Shown in pieces: positions 20,563 through 32,019 of a DNA stretch of 64,000 bases. Position 1 is the stretch's first letter. Each line of letters starts with the position of its first letter. The stretch is taken from positions 1,394,001-1,458,000 of the forward strand of contig JALUTQ010000003.1 of the NCBI GenBank assembly GCA_032718865.1. The letters run 5' to 3'. The notes beneath the pieces were generated by a model. It searched no databases. It saw nothing but the letters and a program-made list of their open reading frames with translations, and was not told the origin of the DNA. A program made the position numbers and the translations under genes. This DNA comes from Tilletia caries. Taxonomy: Eukaryota; Basidiomycota; Exobasidiomycetes; Tilletiales; Tilletiaceae.

Positions 20563-21117
20563 AGAGTGTCGTAAACATGGAAGAATGAGGAGGGCGCTGG
20601 AAGGCGGAAGGGAACTGGTTCAGATGAAGATGTCAGCAGGAAAGAAGCTCACAAGGGAGTGCACCAGTGGCTTTCTTCTTTTCTCTCTGTGGTCATACGT
20701 GCACTGAGAAAGAAGAACGATATAATCAGTACGCGAGTAGATAGTCCCGTAGGAAACACTCCTGACTCCACCGCTCTCAGTTATAGATGACTGCTGTTGC
20801 TTGAAGAAGCATTGAGACGTACACTTCTTCTGGCATGATCTGACATCTGTGGTAGACAGTTGGCATATGCCTGGGCCAGAGTTGAGCTTTCGACTTGCGT
20901 GCTCCGGCTGAAGTGTTCCGGCTGAAGTGCTACGCTCTAAGTATGTAACAACGTATGAAATTTTGGGTGTAGCATGATCATCCATGATCATACTCTGAGC
21001 AGCGACAGAAATTCTCACGCTCTCAGTCGTATGTCTGTACGTTTCCCTGGATGTCCTCTTACACATGCATAAAGTACTCTTCTCACCGCTCACCACTCAC
21101 ATTTCACAACTCTTACT
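20563..21117. repeat. Segmental duplication unit 3, right part
   Basis: Sequence after the element A target site continues the upstream part of the secreted protein block, with GATGTCAGCAGGAAAGAA and AGAAGAACGAT...GAGTAGATAGTCCC as in unit 2. No gene is supported; a long minus-strand frame (20620-21096) has no recognisable homology. Confidence 0.6.
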
Positions 21118-21122
21118 CCTCT

Positions 21123-21482
21123 TGTGCTGGCAAGTAGCCAGTAATCAGTGATGCAGTTTTCCCCATTTCTCTTTCTCCATTCTCTTTCTCTATGACTGCT
21201 GATTCCGATCCGATCCGATCCGACTCTGACATGTGGTTTCCACTCCAGTGCCTCACAAACGTTACGCAACGTGCCATTTTCTTCCTTTCTTCTTCTTCTT
21301 TTTCTCATCACTCGCCACAGCGGCTTCTCTCTCTTCTCCGCCTCGGCTATTTAAGCCACTGTGTCTCATTTCCCCCTCTTGTAATTAGTCCGCCACTGCA
21401 TACTTGTTTCATCTCAGTTCTTCCCGAACACAGTCCTTAGTGCAAGCTAGGTGATTAGATTATCTCGGCCTGTGTTCGCACA
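21123..21482 (+). repeat. 5' LTR of element B
   Basis: 360 bp; TATTTAA box at about 21348 followed by a start region. Confidence 0.92.
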
Positions 21483-21496
21483 TGGTGATGAGAGGG
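21483..21496 (+). promoter_or_regulatory. Putative tRNA primer-binding site of element B
   Basis: TGGTGATGAGAG directly follows the LTR. The same 12 bases follow the 5' LTRs of C (25474) and D (50673). The matching tRNA would end CTCTCATCACCA; I could not assign it. Confidence 0.6.
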
Positions 21497-21840
21497 GATC
21501 TTTCACTGACTTGAACCAATCCAGTTACAGTGACCCCCACCCCGAGACGGCCCCGCAGTCTACCGACTCAGCGCGCCTCTCAACCTCTTCGTCTTCGCAC
21601 TCGACGGCCTCCCAGTCGTAAGACTACAGTGCCTCAAGTGCCTCGACTACCACGAACACCGTTCTCAGCCATCTCCTCTTTCTCTACCACCTTCTTCTCT
21701 CTTGCACACCGCTCTCCTCTCTCCTGCACACCGCTTCTTCCCTCTCTTCAAGATCACTCCACCCTCTTCTTCCTCAGCATCATCTTTTTTCGTCCTCTTG
21801 CGCCCACAACTCGTGCTTTGCTCGCTCGTCGCTCTCGTAG

Positions 21841-23802
21841 GTGTATCGAGTCGAGGCATCTCCTCTACTTTCCCGAGCCCGACAGCAGCAACCGCACCGC
21901 CAAGCTATCAAGAAGGACTCCTCCTCCTCTGGCCGCAACAACCGCGGCGGCCGACCCCCTTCAGCAGCTTCACACACATCCACACGCACCGCCAACCCCA
22001 CCATCTCCACCACACCAGCCACCCGCCCAAACATCGTCGACCAGAACTCCCTCTCGATCATCGCCGAGGTGCGCTACATGCGTGATGGTCTGGAGGCTCG
22101 ATTGGATGGGTTCGCCGAACGACTCGGAGCGATGGAGCGTTGGCAGCGCGGACAAGAGCTTGCTGCGGAGGAGCAGGCCGACGACACTGGCCCGCTGGCC
22201 CGTCCGGAATCTACCGTCGCCGAGGAGCAACACGATCAAGAATCCGACGACGAGGACATCGGCGTGACAAACTTCGGCCTACACACTCCGGCATTTGTCA
22301 ACACCCGTCGACGCGACCGGCCCCCACCTCCTCACCAGCTCCTCAACCAGAACCGCCCGGAGTTCAACAACCAACGCACTCTGGGTCTCCATCCCACAAT
22401 ACCGGCTCAAGAGCTACGGGCCGCGACGTTCACCACACCGACGTCAACCGGCCTGTCTCCGCTCGATCGTTTTCAGCAGCTCAGCAGCCAGGACCGACGC
22501 AAGGTCCGGCGTACCATGCGACAGCTCGGCTTGCAGGTGCCGGAATTCATGGCGACGCCAGCAGGCGTCCACGAGGGCGATCAAGACGACGATCCTGACG
22601 ACACAACTGGGGAACACTCTTGCGAGAGCCCCCTTCGAGCCAAAGACACGGTCGACCAAGATGGCGTCCTTCACCCCGGCGTATCTCCGCTGGGCAACGA
22701 CTCAATGGCGGCCATTCCCCCTCCAGCCATAGCTCCGGCGCCCAATATACGACACGGTCAACCTCCCGCTTGCCGGCAGGAGATGATCGGCCTGTATCAC
22801 GGCGATCCTTACCGGCTGGAGGCGTTCCTCAGCCGCATACGGGACGTCCTCCGTTCGGATGGCGACAATCCGGTTTGGATAGCCTCGGTGATGCGAACTA
22901 TCCCCATCGCACTCCGCGGCAACGCCGCCAAATGGCACGAAGGCCTCTCGGACGAGCGAGCTAAGGAGCTCAAATCCTTCGTGGCGTGGGCCACGACCAT
23001 GCGCAAGTCGTTCAAGGTCAACACAACCTTACAGCGCAAGCAGGCTCGCGATCGACAATGGGTTCCTGCTCAAGAGTACGTCGCCGAGTACTACTTCGAC
23101 AAGCTACGGGCCCTTCGTCAAGCTTTCGGATACGACCAGCCCGACGAAAAGCTGGTGGGAGAGATCAAGGACGGTTTCCCACCCAGCTTCGTCACGATGC
23201 TTCGCCTCCCCCGCGAGCACCCCACTCTTGACGATCTCGTTGAGGAAATGGGCGAGTACGAACCTCACTGGCGGTCCATCAACCGAGTCCCGCCTCCACC
23301 TGATCCGGACACAACCCACACCTCGGCGGCCGTCGTGACAGTTCCTGCTACCCCGTCCGCTCTCAGTCGCCTACAGACCCAGGCCATGGTGCGCTCCGCC
23401 TCCGCGCCGTCGCTTCCTGCTGTTCGCCCGCTGACTGCGGCTGCAGCTCCAGCCTCGCGCGCGCCTCCACCTGCTTCGTCCGGCATGTCTCCGATGGCAG
23501 CCGCGTATGACCCATCTCGCGTCATCCCCGCCGCCAATGGCGAGGTACGCAAGTATCGGGTCGAGGGCCGAACCACGCCCATACGGCTCGACCGTCCTTG
23601 CGGCAAATGCGGGGGGGATCATTTCAACTTCGAGCACGTCCATCTGGTCCCTCAAGTTCGCTTACTTGAGGTCGACGACGATGACGACTATCCTTTCGAA
23701 GAAGAGATTGGTCCCTCCGCTTATGCGGCCCAGCCGGCGAACCACGGGGAGATGGAGGAGGGTAGAAACACTTCGGAGAACGTTTCCTGCTTCGTGAGTT
23801 GA
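21841..23802 (+). CDS. Gag of element B
   Basis: The frame is open from a TAG at 21838-21840 to TGA at 23800-23802. There is no ATG until Met at 22078, so either translation starts there, or at a non-ATG codon, or the original start is lost. By comparison with D the protein should start about 45 residues before that Met. The capsid-like core (PYRLEAFLSRIRDVL, LRGNAAKWHEGL, YYFDKLRALRQAF) is shared with D. A zinc motif CX2CX3HX4H (CGKCGGDHFNFEH, about 23599-23637) differs from the retroviral CX2CX4HX4C knuckle. The last codons GTG AGT TGA are also an intron donor. Confidence 0.85.
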   Translation: MYRVEASPLLSRARQQQPHRQAIKKDSSSSGRNNRGGRPPSAASHTSTRTANPTISTTPATRPNIVDQNSLSIIAEVRYMRDGLEARLDGFAERLGAMERWQRGQELAAEEQADDTGPLARPESTVAEEQHDQESDDEDIGVTNFGLHTPAFVNTRRRDRPPPPHQLLNQNRPEFNNQRTLGLHPTIPAQELRAATFTTPTSTGLSPLDRFQQLSSQDRRKVRRTMRQLGLQVPEFMATPAGVHEGDQDDDPDDTTGEHSCESPLRAKDTVDQDGVLHPGVSPLGNDSMAAIPPPAIAPAPNIRHGQPPACRQEMIGLYHGDPYRLEAFLSRIRDVLRSDGDNPVWIASVMRTIPIALRGNAAKWHEGLSDERAKELKSFVAWATTMRKSFKVNTTLQRKQARDRQWVPAQEYVAEYYFDKLRALRQAFGYDQPDEKLVGEIKDGFPPSFVTMLRLPREHPTLDDLVEEMGEYEPHWRSINRVPPPPDPDTTHTSAAVVTVPATPSALSRLQTQAMVRSASAPSLPAVRPLTAAAAPASRAPPPASSGMSPMAAAYDPSRVIPAANGEVRKYRVEGRTTPIRLDRPCGKCGGDHFNFEHVHLVPQVRLLEVDDDDDYPFEEEIGPSAYAAQPANHGEMEEGRNTSENVSCFVS

Positions 23803-23875
23803 GCACCCATGCGGGGCTTGATCGCTGTCCTTCCTTGTTCCTTTTCTCATTGTACTTCTCTTCTTGTCATTGTAG
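23794..23875 (+). promoter_or_regulatory. Putative gag-pol intron of element B (82 nt)
   Basis: GTGAGTTGA...pyrimidine-rich...CATTGTAG. Phase 0 on both sides. Removal joins Gag codon TTC (23791-23793) to CAC (23876) in the pol frame; retention ends Gag at TGA. The same structure and the same 82-nt length occur in element D at 52833-52914. Confidence 0.72.
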
Positions 23876-25188
23876 CACTCCACGGAGAATGGCCTTGCGC
23901 CCTCCATGTCCAATTCACACAGTCCAGTGACCAACGAACATGACGATTCAACTGCGTTGCCTGCTTCCGTGTGTGATGAACAGGGGACACTGTTCTTGGT
24001 CGATCGCCCCATTCTGTCAACGCCACGCACCCTGCGTCCGAACGAGTCGGTCCCGCCCCTGAGCCAATCTAAACGCGCCTTTGGGAACGTGGTCACGCTT
24101 CCTCGTCAGGTCGCTGCTGGCACGGGAAAAGGATACCGGTCACACATTCCGCTGACGACTCACATTCGAGTGAATGACACGGACGGTCGTGCGTTATCGA
24201 CCCTCGTCGACACGGGCGCGACCCTGTCTTGCATCGACGCCTCCCTTCTCCAGCGAATGGGTGGTCGTCCCACTGGTACTCCGATGAGGATACAAGGGAT
24301 TGGAGCATCACAGACTCTTGGGTGGGCCACGCTTCCGGTGTTCCTGCATGCGACCGACCCTCACGGTCTCCACGTCCATCTGAAATTCCAACAGGACTTC
24401 CATGTCCTTCCGGCGTTTCCCCCGGGACTGTGTCTCGGCCTCGACTTCGTCGTCGGATACGACGTCTCGATCTCTCCGACTCGAGGCCGTGGCCGCATCG
24501 GCCGGTATACATTTCCCGTTCACGAGAAGTTGGCGGGCCCGTACGCGACGAACGCCGAACTGTGCGCGGCCACGGCCGTTATCGTGCCGGCTGGTTTCCA
24601 GGCGTGGGTGCCGGTCGACGCTTCGTGTCTTGCGCCCGGGGTGGACTACACCGTCACACCTCGCATGTCCGTCACGCCAGACGAGTCCGTCCGTCTTACC
24701 GGACCCGTCGGTCTCCTCAACCATGGGTCCCGGCAGCATGTCCTATTGGGCAATTACGGCTCGAACTCCTTCACGATCGAGCGTGGTACTATCATCGCTG
24801 ATGCCGTAGGGGCCCACATCGGTGACCTCTAGTCGTCCTCGGCTCACGTTTTCACGGCCGGGGTTCCAGATTCGACACCATTGCCGTCTCCGATGCCCCA
24901 CCTCGCAGAAGATTCCGAGGACGCTGCTCTCCCAATCGATGTCTTTGACGGCATCGACGTCGCGGAGAGTACTCTCACGCAGGACGCCGTTACTGCCCTT
25001 GTCGATGAATCCTTTCGCGTTGGCACCGCGAGCGACGGCCAGCCTCACGCCTCGGTGGTAGCATTGCTTCGTTCCCACCAGGACGCCTTTGCTCTCGACG
25101 GTCGGCCGGGGCGGATTGAGGAACACGACATGACCATGAGCCTACTCCCTGACGCAGTCCTTCCTCCCGAGCCTCCTCGTCGCGCCAG

Positions 25189-25473
25189 TGTGCTAGTAGT
25201 AGTGGTATTCTCTTCTCTCTTCCCTTCAGCTCTCTCATCTCCTCTCTCTCACTTGCTCTCTTACTTGCTGCCAGTGATAGCTGACCCCACGTGGTAACTC
25301 CACGTGGTCTCACTATCTTATCTCCCTTTCTCCTCCACTTTTCCCTTTCTTCTCCACTTTTCTCTCACGCTCACGCCTTGGCTTCATCACCTTCTCGCTG
25401 CTCTTCACTGTAACTAGTTCTCTCCTACAACGAATCACACTTGACTTACTTGTACGTGCATAGCACTAGTACA
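25189..25473 (+). repeat. 5' LTR of element C
   Basis: 285 bp; contains the palindromic CCACGTGGTAACTCCACGTGG and CT-rich tracts. Confidence 0.9.
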
Positions 25474-25564
25474 TGGTGATGAGAGTAGATTCTTACTAAA
25501 CGCTTGCCTTTTCCATCCCTTCCTTCTTACCCTTACAGAGTCACAGCCACCAACAGCTTTCAAC

Positions 25565-27067
25565 ATGCCCCCGAGACGAGCACAAGACCCCGCCGCCTCG
25601 GACTCTTCGGTCACCCCCACCCCCACCGTCGAAGCTCCGTGGCTTCAAGATGTCGAAGGCGTTCTCGGCATCATGCGCGAAGAGGTCGCCTCGCGTTTTG
25701 GCACAGTCGACCAGCGGCTCGAGGACAACAACGTCCAGCTCGCCGGCCTCCGCTCCGACCTCGCTGCGCTTGTTGCCAGCCTCAACTCCGAGAAGAGCGT
25801 TCCCGCCACCGAGGCCGCGTCCGTCCCCTCTCCCGTTTCCGCGGCGTTGGGTCGTTCGCTTCCGCCCCACCTGGTCTCCTCAGTTGTGCCAAGCGGATCG
25901 CCGTTCCGCGTCACTCCCAACCCCCTCCCATACACACCGAGAGCGCCGTGGTCCGATGGACCCGGCTACAAGCAGAACTTCGCCGTGATCGACGACCTCG
26001 ACACGGTAGGCCGCCGGCGAGAGGACCCCACCAGCTTCACCTCTCCCCGCGTGGAGAACTCAGCCTCCAGCGGCAGCGTGCCGGCAGGTGTTCCAAAGGG
26101 GTACACCATCAAGACCTCCGACATCGGCACTTTCGACGGAACGTCGGAAGATCTCGAGCTCTTCATCGCTCGAGTCGAGGCCATTAGCGCCTCCGAGTCC
26201 GACGCGAACTGGCGACAGGCGGTGTTGCGCGCCATGCCTTTGCTGCTCCGAGGACATGCCGCCTCCTGGCATCAGACTCTGGAGCCGGCTACGCGCGCCT
26301 CCCTCATCACACTGCCCGCCTGGTTCCGCGTCCTGCGTGAATCTTTCAGTCCGGATCCCAACTACATGCGTCAGCTTGCGCGTGCACGTTCGTGGCAGCC
26401 GGATTAAGAAGACGTAGTCGGATACGTGTTGGACAAGACGGCCCTCCTCAAAGCCGCATTCATCGGTATCCCCGACTCGGAGATCGTCTACGACGTCCTT
26501 GCGTCGATTCCGGTCGAGATCCGCAAGCAGCTCTCTGCCCCCCAACATCGTTCCCTCATCGACGTTCGGAACGAGCTCCGCATGCAGGAGCAGTTCTGGC
26601 GGGAGGAGCGCGGCCGCCCACTCATTAAGTCGGTCGCCGTCGACTCGGACGTCTCCGACAAGCCGCCTCGGTACGCAAGCTTCGCTGGGCCGCCTCTTGC
26701 AGCACCAGCAACATCATCACCAGCAGCTGTTTCTCCCTCTGCTGCTAGACGCGCAGCACCGGCCTCGGCAGCTGAGCCCCGTCGTCCGTCCGGCAAGCCC
26801 ATTTCGGAGGACTTCGATGGCTCTCGACTCTCATACGGGATTGAGCCCAAGTCGAAGAAGGTCATGATGCGGTATCCCATTCCGGGCACCGACCGGATCA
26901 TGTGGTGTCAACGCAGCTGCGATAAATGCGGCGGCGACCACTTCAATTTTGCGCACGACCACTGCGCCCGTCACACCGTCCCCTCCCTCAACACCGTCGC
27001 GGCCGACGATGCTTACGGCTACCTCGTGACGACAGAGGGTGAGGACGAGTCAACGGATTTTTGTTAG
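25565..27067 (+). pseudogene. Gag of element C with one nonsense codon
   Basis: Starts MPPRRAQDPAA. The frame is continuous to TAG at 27065-27067 except for TAA at 26405-26407 (after SWQPD, where GAA would be usual). An N-terminal coiled-coil-like part (MREEVASRFGTVDQRLEDN) precedes the capsid-like core (FDGTSEDLELFIARVEAI, LRGHAASWHQTL). A CX2CX3HX4H zinc motif (CDKCGGDHFNFAH, near 26928) matches B and D. Unlike B and D, no 82-nt intron is seen; pol overlaps the end of gag in the -1 frame. Confidence 0.83.
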
Positions 27068-29007
27068 TCCGGAATGACGATAAACTAAGCTCGCCCGCCT
27101 CCACTCGCCAATCGGAGCGGGCCCCAGCCAAACCTCCTCCTCGTCCGGCACTTCCGACGACGAGCACCACCACCACCGCCACACCCCTCGTCCGAGAAGA
27201 CGTTAAACTATCGACCAACGATCAACAACCAGGCCCTTCCCTCCCTTCTAACCAGACAGACCCAGGGGCTTACGCCTCCCTTGGCGATGCTGCGGTGAAG
27301 GAGGATCTAGGAAGAGAGGACGGCACACCTCTGCTGCCCAGCAGCGTGGACAGTGCCTGCGACTGTCCCGGCGAGCATGTGCCCGCCATTGCTCGCCACA
27401 GCCCCCTCCATCATCAGGAAGGATGCAAGAGCAGCGGAGAGAGGGCTGTGCCCCCTTCTGGTCCACCAGGGGGCCTCTCCGCTGGGTACAACGACGGCGT
27501 GACCATGTGTGGAGATGGCGGGGGACATGGACCACCTCCCGACCTGAGACCCCATGGTCAGATTTCTAGGGGAGTAGAATCTCTCCATCTTGCTGATGTG
27601 GAACGGCCTAATGAGCACGATTCTACTTTTACAGAAACTTTTGCTTGTTTGCCTCCCGCTGGTGGCGGGGATGGGAATGTTTCCTCCGAGGAGGGAGGAT
27701 CCGCGCCGCAGCTTTTCTTCGCCGACCGGCCACAGTTGCGCAGCTCGCGAACGCTCTCGGTGGATGAGGCTGCACGCCCTCTCTCTCACGCTACCAAGAG
27801 AGGCGGCACCGTCGTTGCTCTTTCGGGCCACCCGGACATAGGGACTGGTCAAGCATATCGCAGCCATGTCCCTTTGTCGACTCAAATCCGCGTTAACGAC
27901 ACCGGTGGGCGTCCTGTCTCATCTCTGCTGGACACAGGCGCCTCCCTCTCCACCATTGACGCCACGCTGCTGCGCAATCTCGGCGGCGTGCCGACGGGGA
28001 CTCCAATTCGGGTGAACGGATTGGGAGCAACGGAGACTGCGGGCTGGGCGACAATCACGTTCTTCATTGCGGCACGCGACTCTCACGGACGGGACATATT
28101 CCTGGAATGCTATCACGACTTCCACGTCCTTCCCAACTTCCTTCCCGGGCTGTGTCTCGGTCTGGACTTCATCAGCCATCATGCGGTGTCGATCGACATA
28201 TGACACGACCGTGCTCTTCTGGGTCGGTACGCGTTCCCCGTGACGGAGAAGTTGCCCGCACCGTACGCCAAGGAAGCAGAGCTTTGCTGCCGCACTGCCT
28301 GCCATATCCCTGCGCGAGCGTCCGCCTGGGTGCCGGTTGACTCGGCTTGTCTTGCTCCTGGTGTCGACTACACCATCCACCCTCGCTTCACCCTCACCGC
28401 CGACGAACGCGTACAGCTTGGCGGGCCCGTCGCTGTCGCCTCGCATGGCCTTCCTCACGTCCTCGTCACCAACTTTGGTGCGCAGTCCATCACCTTGCCG
28501 CGTTGGGCTCCTATTGCCGATGCTGTTGTTGCTCGGCTCGGGGATGCGACTGTGGCGTCGGCTCACGCGTTCAACCTCGATGCACCCATGGGCCCGGACG
28601 CTATGATGGCATCGATGGCCGCGGGGGACGCATGGTCGGCGATAGAGGAGGAGGATGCCGACACCGAAGTTGCCGCGCCCTTGGATCTTTTCGAAGGAAC
28701 GGTGGATCCAAGTCACGACCTCGCGCGCGATGCGGCCACGACCCTCATCGACGACCACTTCAAAGTCGGATTAGGCGCCGATGGCAAGCCTCCGCCGGCG
28801 GTTGTCGACCTGCTTCGTCGTCATCGCGCGGCGTTCGCCCTCGACGGCCGGCCGGGTCTCATCATCGTGACAGACCTGGTCGTGCGGGGTGTGACCAGAG
28901 CGTTACCCAGACTTCTCCACAGTTTCTGTTTTGAAATTTTGATCGAATAATTTCATCGTAACTACATAATGAAAGAAAAAACCTCTTTCCACTACCTGTC
29001 GATCCAC

Positions 29008-29040
29008 GGGCGGCGGGGGGGCTTCGCCCCCCCGCCGCCC
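29008..29040. repeat. GC-rich perfect hairpin
   Basis: Fourteen G/C pairs (29008-29021 with 29027-29040) around a CTTCG loop. It is a very stable structure near the left end of element E. Confidence 0.85.
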
Positions 29041-29270
29041 CACTGACAGAAAAAGCGCCCAAATTCTAATGTACGAAGCGCATGTTGTAGTAAATACTAA
29101 ATAGTCATTCGAGGTTAACCACAGGATGGTACACAAATTCTCGAAAAACCACAGATGGTACGCTCACTATCTTACCATGGGAGGGTACGGAGATTCCATT
29201 CGCCGACCTCATTTCGAGGAGAAGATTGAAAGTGCTTTCTGGAAAGAAAAGTCTCAGGATAAGATAGATG

Positions 29271-30985
29271 AGCGTGTGATAGACTAGGGCGTGACTTTGG
29301 AAGCTCGGGAACAGCGTCGTTGTCGAGTGTGGGTCAGATATGTGGCTCGCGCGCCGGGGTACTAAGTAGCCGCCGAGTTTGCCCTTATCGATCTCGCTCA
29401 ATTCTTCCTCAATCTCTCCCAAACCTTCACACCCGTGTTCGTGAGGATCGTAGCTATCATTTCATTGATTGAAACAAAAAAATTACATAGGTTCCCCCCT
29501 ATAATCGGACATCATGGTCGTGGTCGTCCAGAGGAAGTGATCGGACCTGTCCGAGTCTACTAAGTAAGGAAGATTGCATTTCTCACAATTGAATCCTATT
29601 ACAGAAAGATGCGTGAGGGTGTGATAGACTAGGGCGTGACTTTGGAAGCTCGGGAACAGCGTCGTTGTCGAGTGTGGGTCAGATATGTGGCTCGCGCGCC
29701 GGGGTACTAAGTAGCCGCCGAGTTTGCCCTTATCGATCTCGCTCAATTCTTCCTCAATCTCTCCCAAACCTTCACACCCGTGTTCGTGAGGATCGTAGCT
29801 ATCATTTCATTGATTGAAACAAAAATTACATAGGTTTCCCCCTATAATCGGACATCATGGTCGTGGTCGTCCAGAGGAAGTGATCGGACCTGTCCGAGTC
29901 TACTAAGTAAGGAAGATTGCATTTCTCACAATTGAATCCTATTACAGAAAGATGCGTGAGGGTGTGATAGACTAGGGCGTGACGTTGGAAGCTCGGGAAC
30001 AGCGTCGTTGTCGAGTGTGGGTCAGATATGTGGCTCGCGCGCCGGGGTACTAAGTAGCCGCCGAGTTTGCCCTTATCGATCTCGCTCAATTCTTCCTCAA
30101 TCTCTCCCAAACCTTCACACCCGTGTTCGTGAGGATCGTAGCTATCATTTCATTGATTGAAACAAAAAAATTACATAGGTTCCCCCTATAATCGGACATC
30201 ATGGTCGTGGTCGTCCAGAGGAAGTGATCGGACCTGTCCGAGTCTACTAAGTAAGGAAGATTGCATTTCTCACAATTGAATCCTATTACAGAAAGATGCG
30301 TGAGGGTGTGATAGACTAGGGCGTGACTTTGGAAGCTCGGGAACAGCGTCGTTGTCGAGTGTGGGTCAGATATGTGGCTCGCGCGCCGGGGTACTAAGTA
30401 GCCGCCGAGTTTGCCCTTATCGATCTCGCTCAATTCTTCCTCAATCTCTCCCAAACCTTCACACCCGTGTTTGTGAGGATCGTAGCTATCATTTCCATTG
30501 ATTGAAACAAAAAAATTACATAGGTTCCCCCTATAATCGGACATCATGGTCGTGGTCGTCCAGAGGAAGTGATCGGACCTGTCCGAGTCTACTAAGTAAG
30601 GAAGATTGCATTTCTCACAATTGAATCCTATTACAGAAAGATGCGTGAGGGTGTGATAGACTAGGGCGTGACGTTGGAAGCTCGGGAACAGCGTCGTTGT
30701 CGAGTGTGGGTCAGATATGTGGCTCGCGCGCCGGGGTACTAAGTAGCCGCCGAGTTTGCCCTTATCGATCTCGCTCAATTCTTCCTCAATCTCTCCCAAA
30801 CCTTCACACCCGTGTTTGTGAGGATTGTAGCTATCATTTCCATTGATTGAAACAAAAAAATTACATAGGTTCCCCCTATAATCGGACATCGTGGTCGTGG
30901 TCGGGCGGAGGAAGTGACCAGAGCTGTCTGAGGCCCCTATATAAGGTAGAATGCATTTCTCAACGATGATTGCCATGACAGACAA
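29271..30985 (-). repeat. Tandem array of about 345-bp units
   Basis: Five units, the marker GCGTGAGGGTGTGATAG or its variant starting at about 29271, 29611, 29954, 30298 and 30643. Spacing is 343-345 bp except for the first, shorter one. Units are nearly identical. Several units stay open on the minus strand; 30086-30985 reads through 2.6 units because 345 is a multiple of three. The unit-encoded peptide (MGEIEEELSEIDKGKLGGYL) has no recognised homology, and units of 343-344 bp break the frame. Coding status doubtful. Confidence 0.8.
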
Positions 30986-31653
30986 TGCAAGTTATGATTC
31001 AAAGGCGCTCATGGCTACGCGGAAGCTCAGGGTAGCTTCGCTACCCTTCGTCCGCTCCGCCATGAGTCCGAGTCGAAAACAGATTGCAATTTGCATGTGG
31101 TCACTCTGATATTTTACATACGACCATGCTCAGCCATAGCCCATTCCCCAGACTTTAGTATGGGGTTATATCTGCCACTTAGATCTTACGGCCGAGACGA
31201 ATGTTGCAACATCGCTCGAATAAAATCTTTCAAAACTTCTTGAAATCTTCTCAAACTTCGCCTGGGTGTCCGTGTTCTAAGCATCCATCGACGCTCTCGA
31301 TTTCTCCCAGTTTTCTTTATGAAGATAGCAATTTGCTGTTCACATGCCGTCCTTCCGCCGTTCGTTGCCCGTTTCTGTGTCTCGTCCACCTCCACTTTTT
31401 CCACGCCTTCGATAGCCGTAGTCAAAAGTCAAAACCCTCCGAGGAAGTTCATAGCCATAGTAAAAACTCAAAACCCTCCGAGAATGTTGAAAGGTCTTTC
31501 ACTTTTTGACGAACGCATTACGCAGCTACCAAGTACCAACTGCACAACTTACTCCAGCGTTCACTAACCTTCAACTCTGACCTACCTACGACTTGTCTTG
31601 AGATACACGCAAACATCTACCAGGTGAATGGTGATGGTGCCCCAAAAATCAAA

Positions 31654-31690
31654 ATGCTACTGACTACTGACTACTGACTACTGACTAGGA
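31654..31690. repeat. Short tandem repeat CTACTGA
   Basis: Four to five head-to-tail copies of ACTGACT-type 7-mers. A separate CATGCTG repeat lies at about 31866-31892. Confidence 0.7.
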
Positions 31691-32019
31691 TTATTGAGGT
31701 CTGACTGTCTGAGTGCTGATATTCCTACGTTCTTTTTTATTCCGATTTTATTCTTGCTGCTGGTAGATGGTAGTCCGGGGTCCTGATCAGCTTCATCGCT
31801 TCTATTTTAATCTCCTACGTTCTACCGGACTTGGCCTTACAATATTGACCCATTGTCATATGCATTCATGCTGCATGCTGCATGCTGCATGCATCATCGC
31901 GGGCAGCATTGCTTATGTTCTGACTTCTCAGAACCCTCTTGCAAGAACGAATGCACTCACACACTGAGCGCCATTCTATCCGATGGATGAGATACTGATC
32001 TGCTCATCAGCTTATCTGC

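Noticed and set aside
28347..28934. Arg/Ser-rich frame overlapping the C pol linker domain
   Set aside because: Alternative-frame shadow of the conserved pol frame.
29105..30110. Three separate 94-105-residue genes in the 345-bp array
   Set aside because: They are the same repeat read three times, ended by unit-length changes; treated as a tandem array.
31866..31892. CATGCTG repeats as a CRISPR-like or regulatory array
   Set aside because: Contiguous simple repeat without spacers; a microsatellite inside element E.
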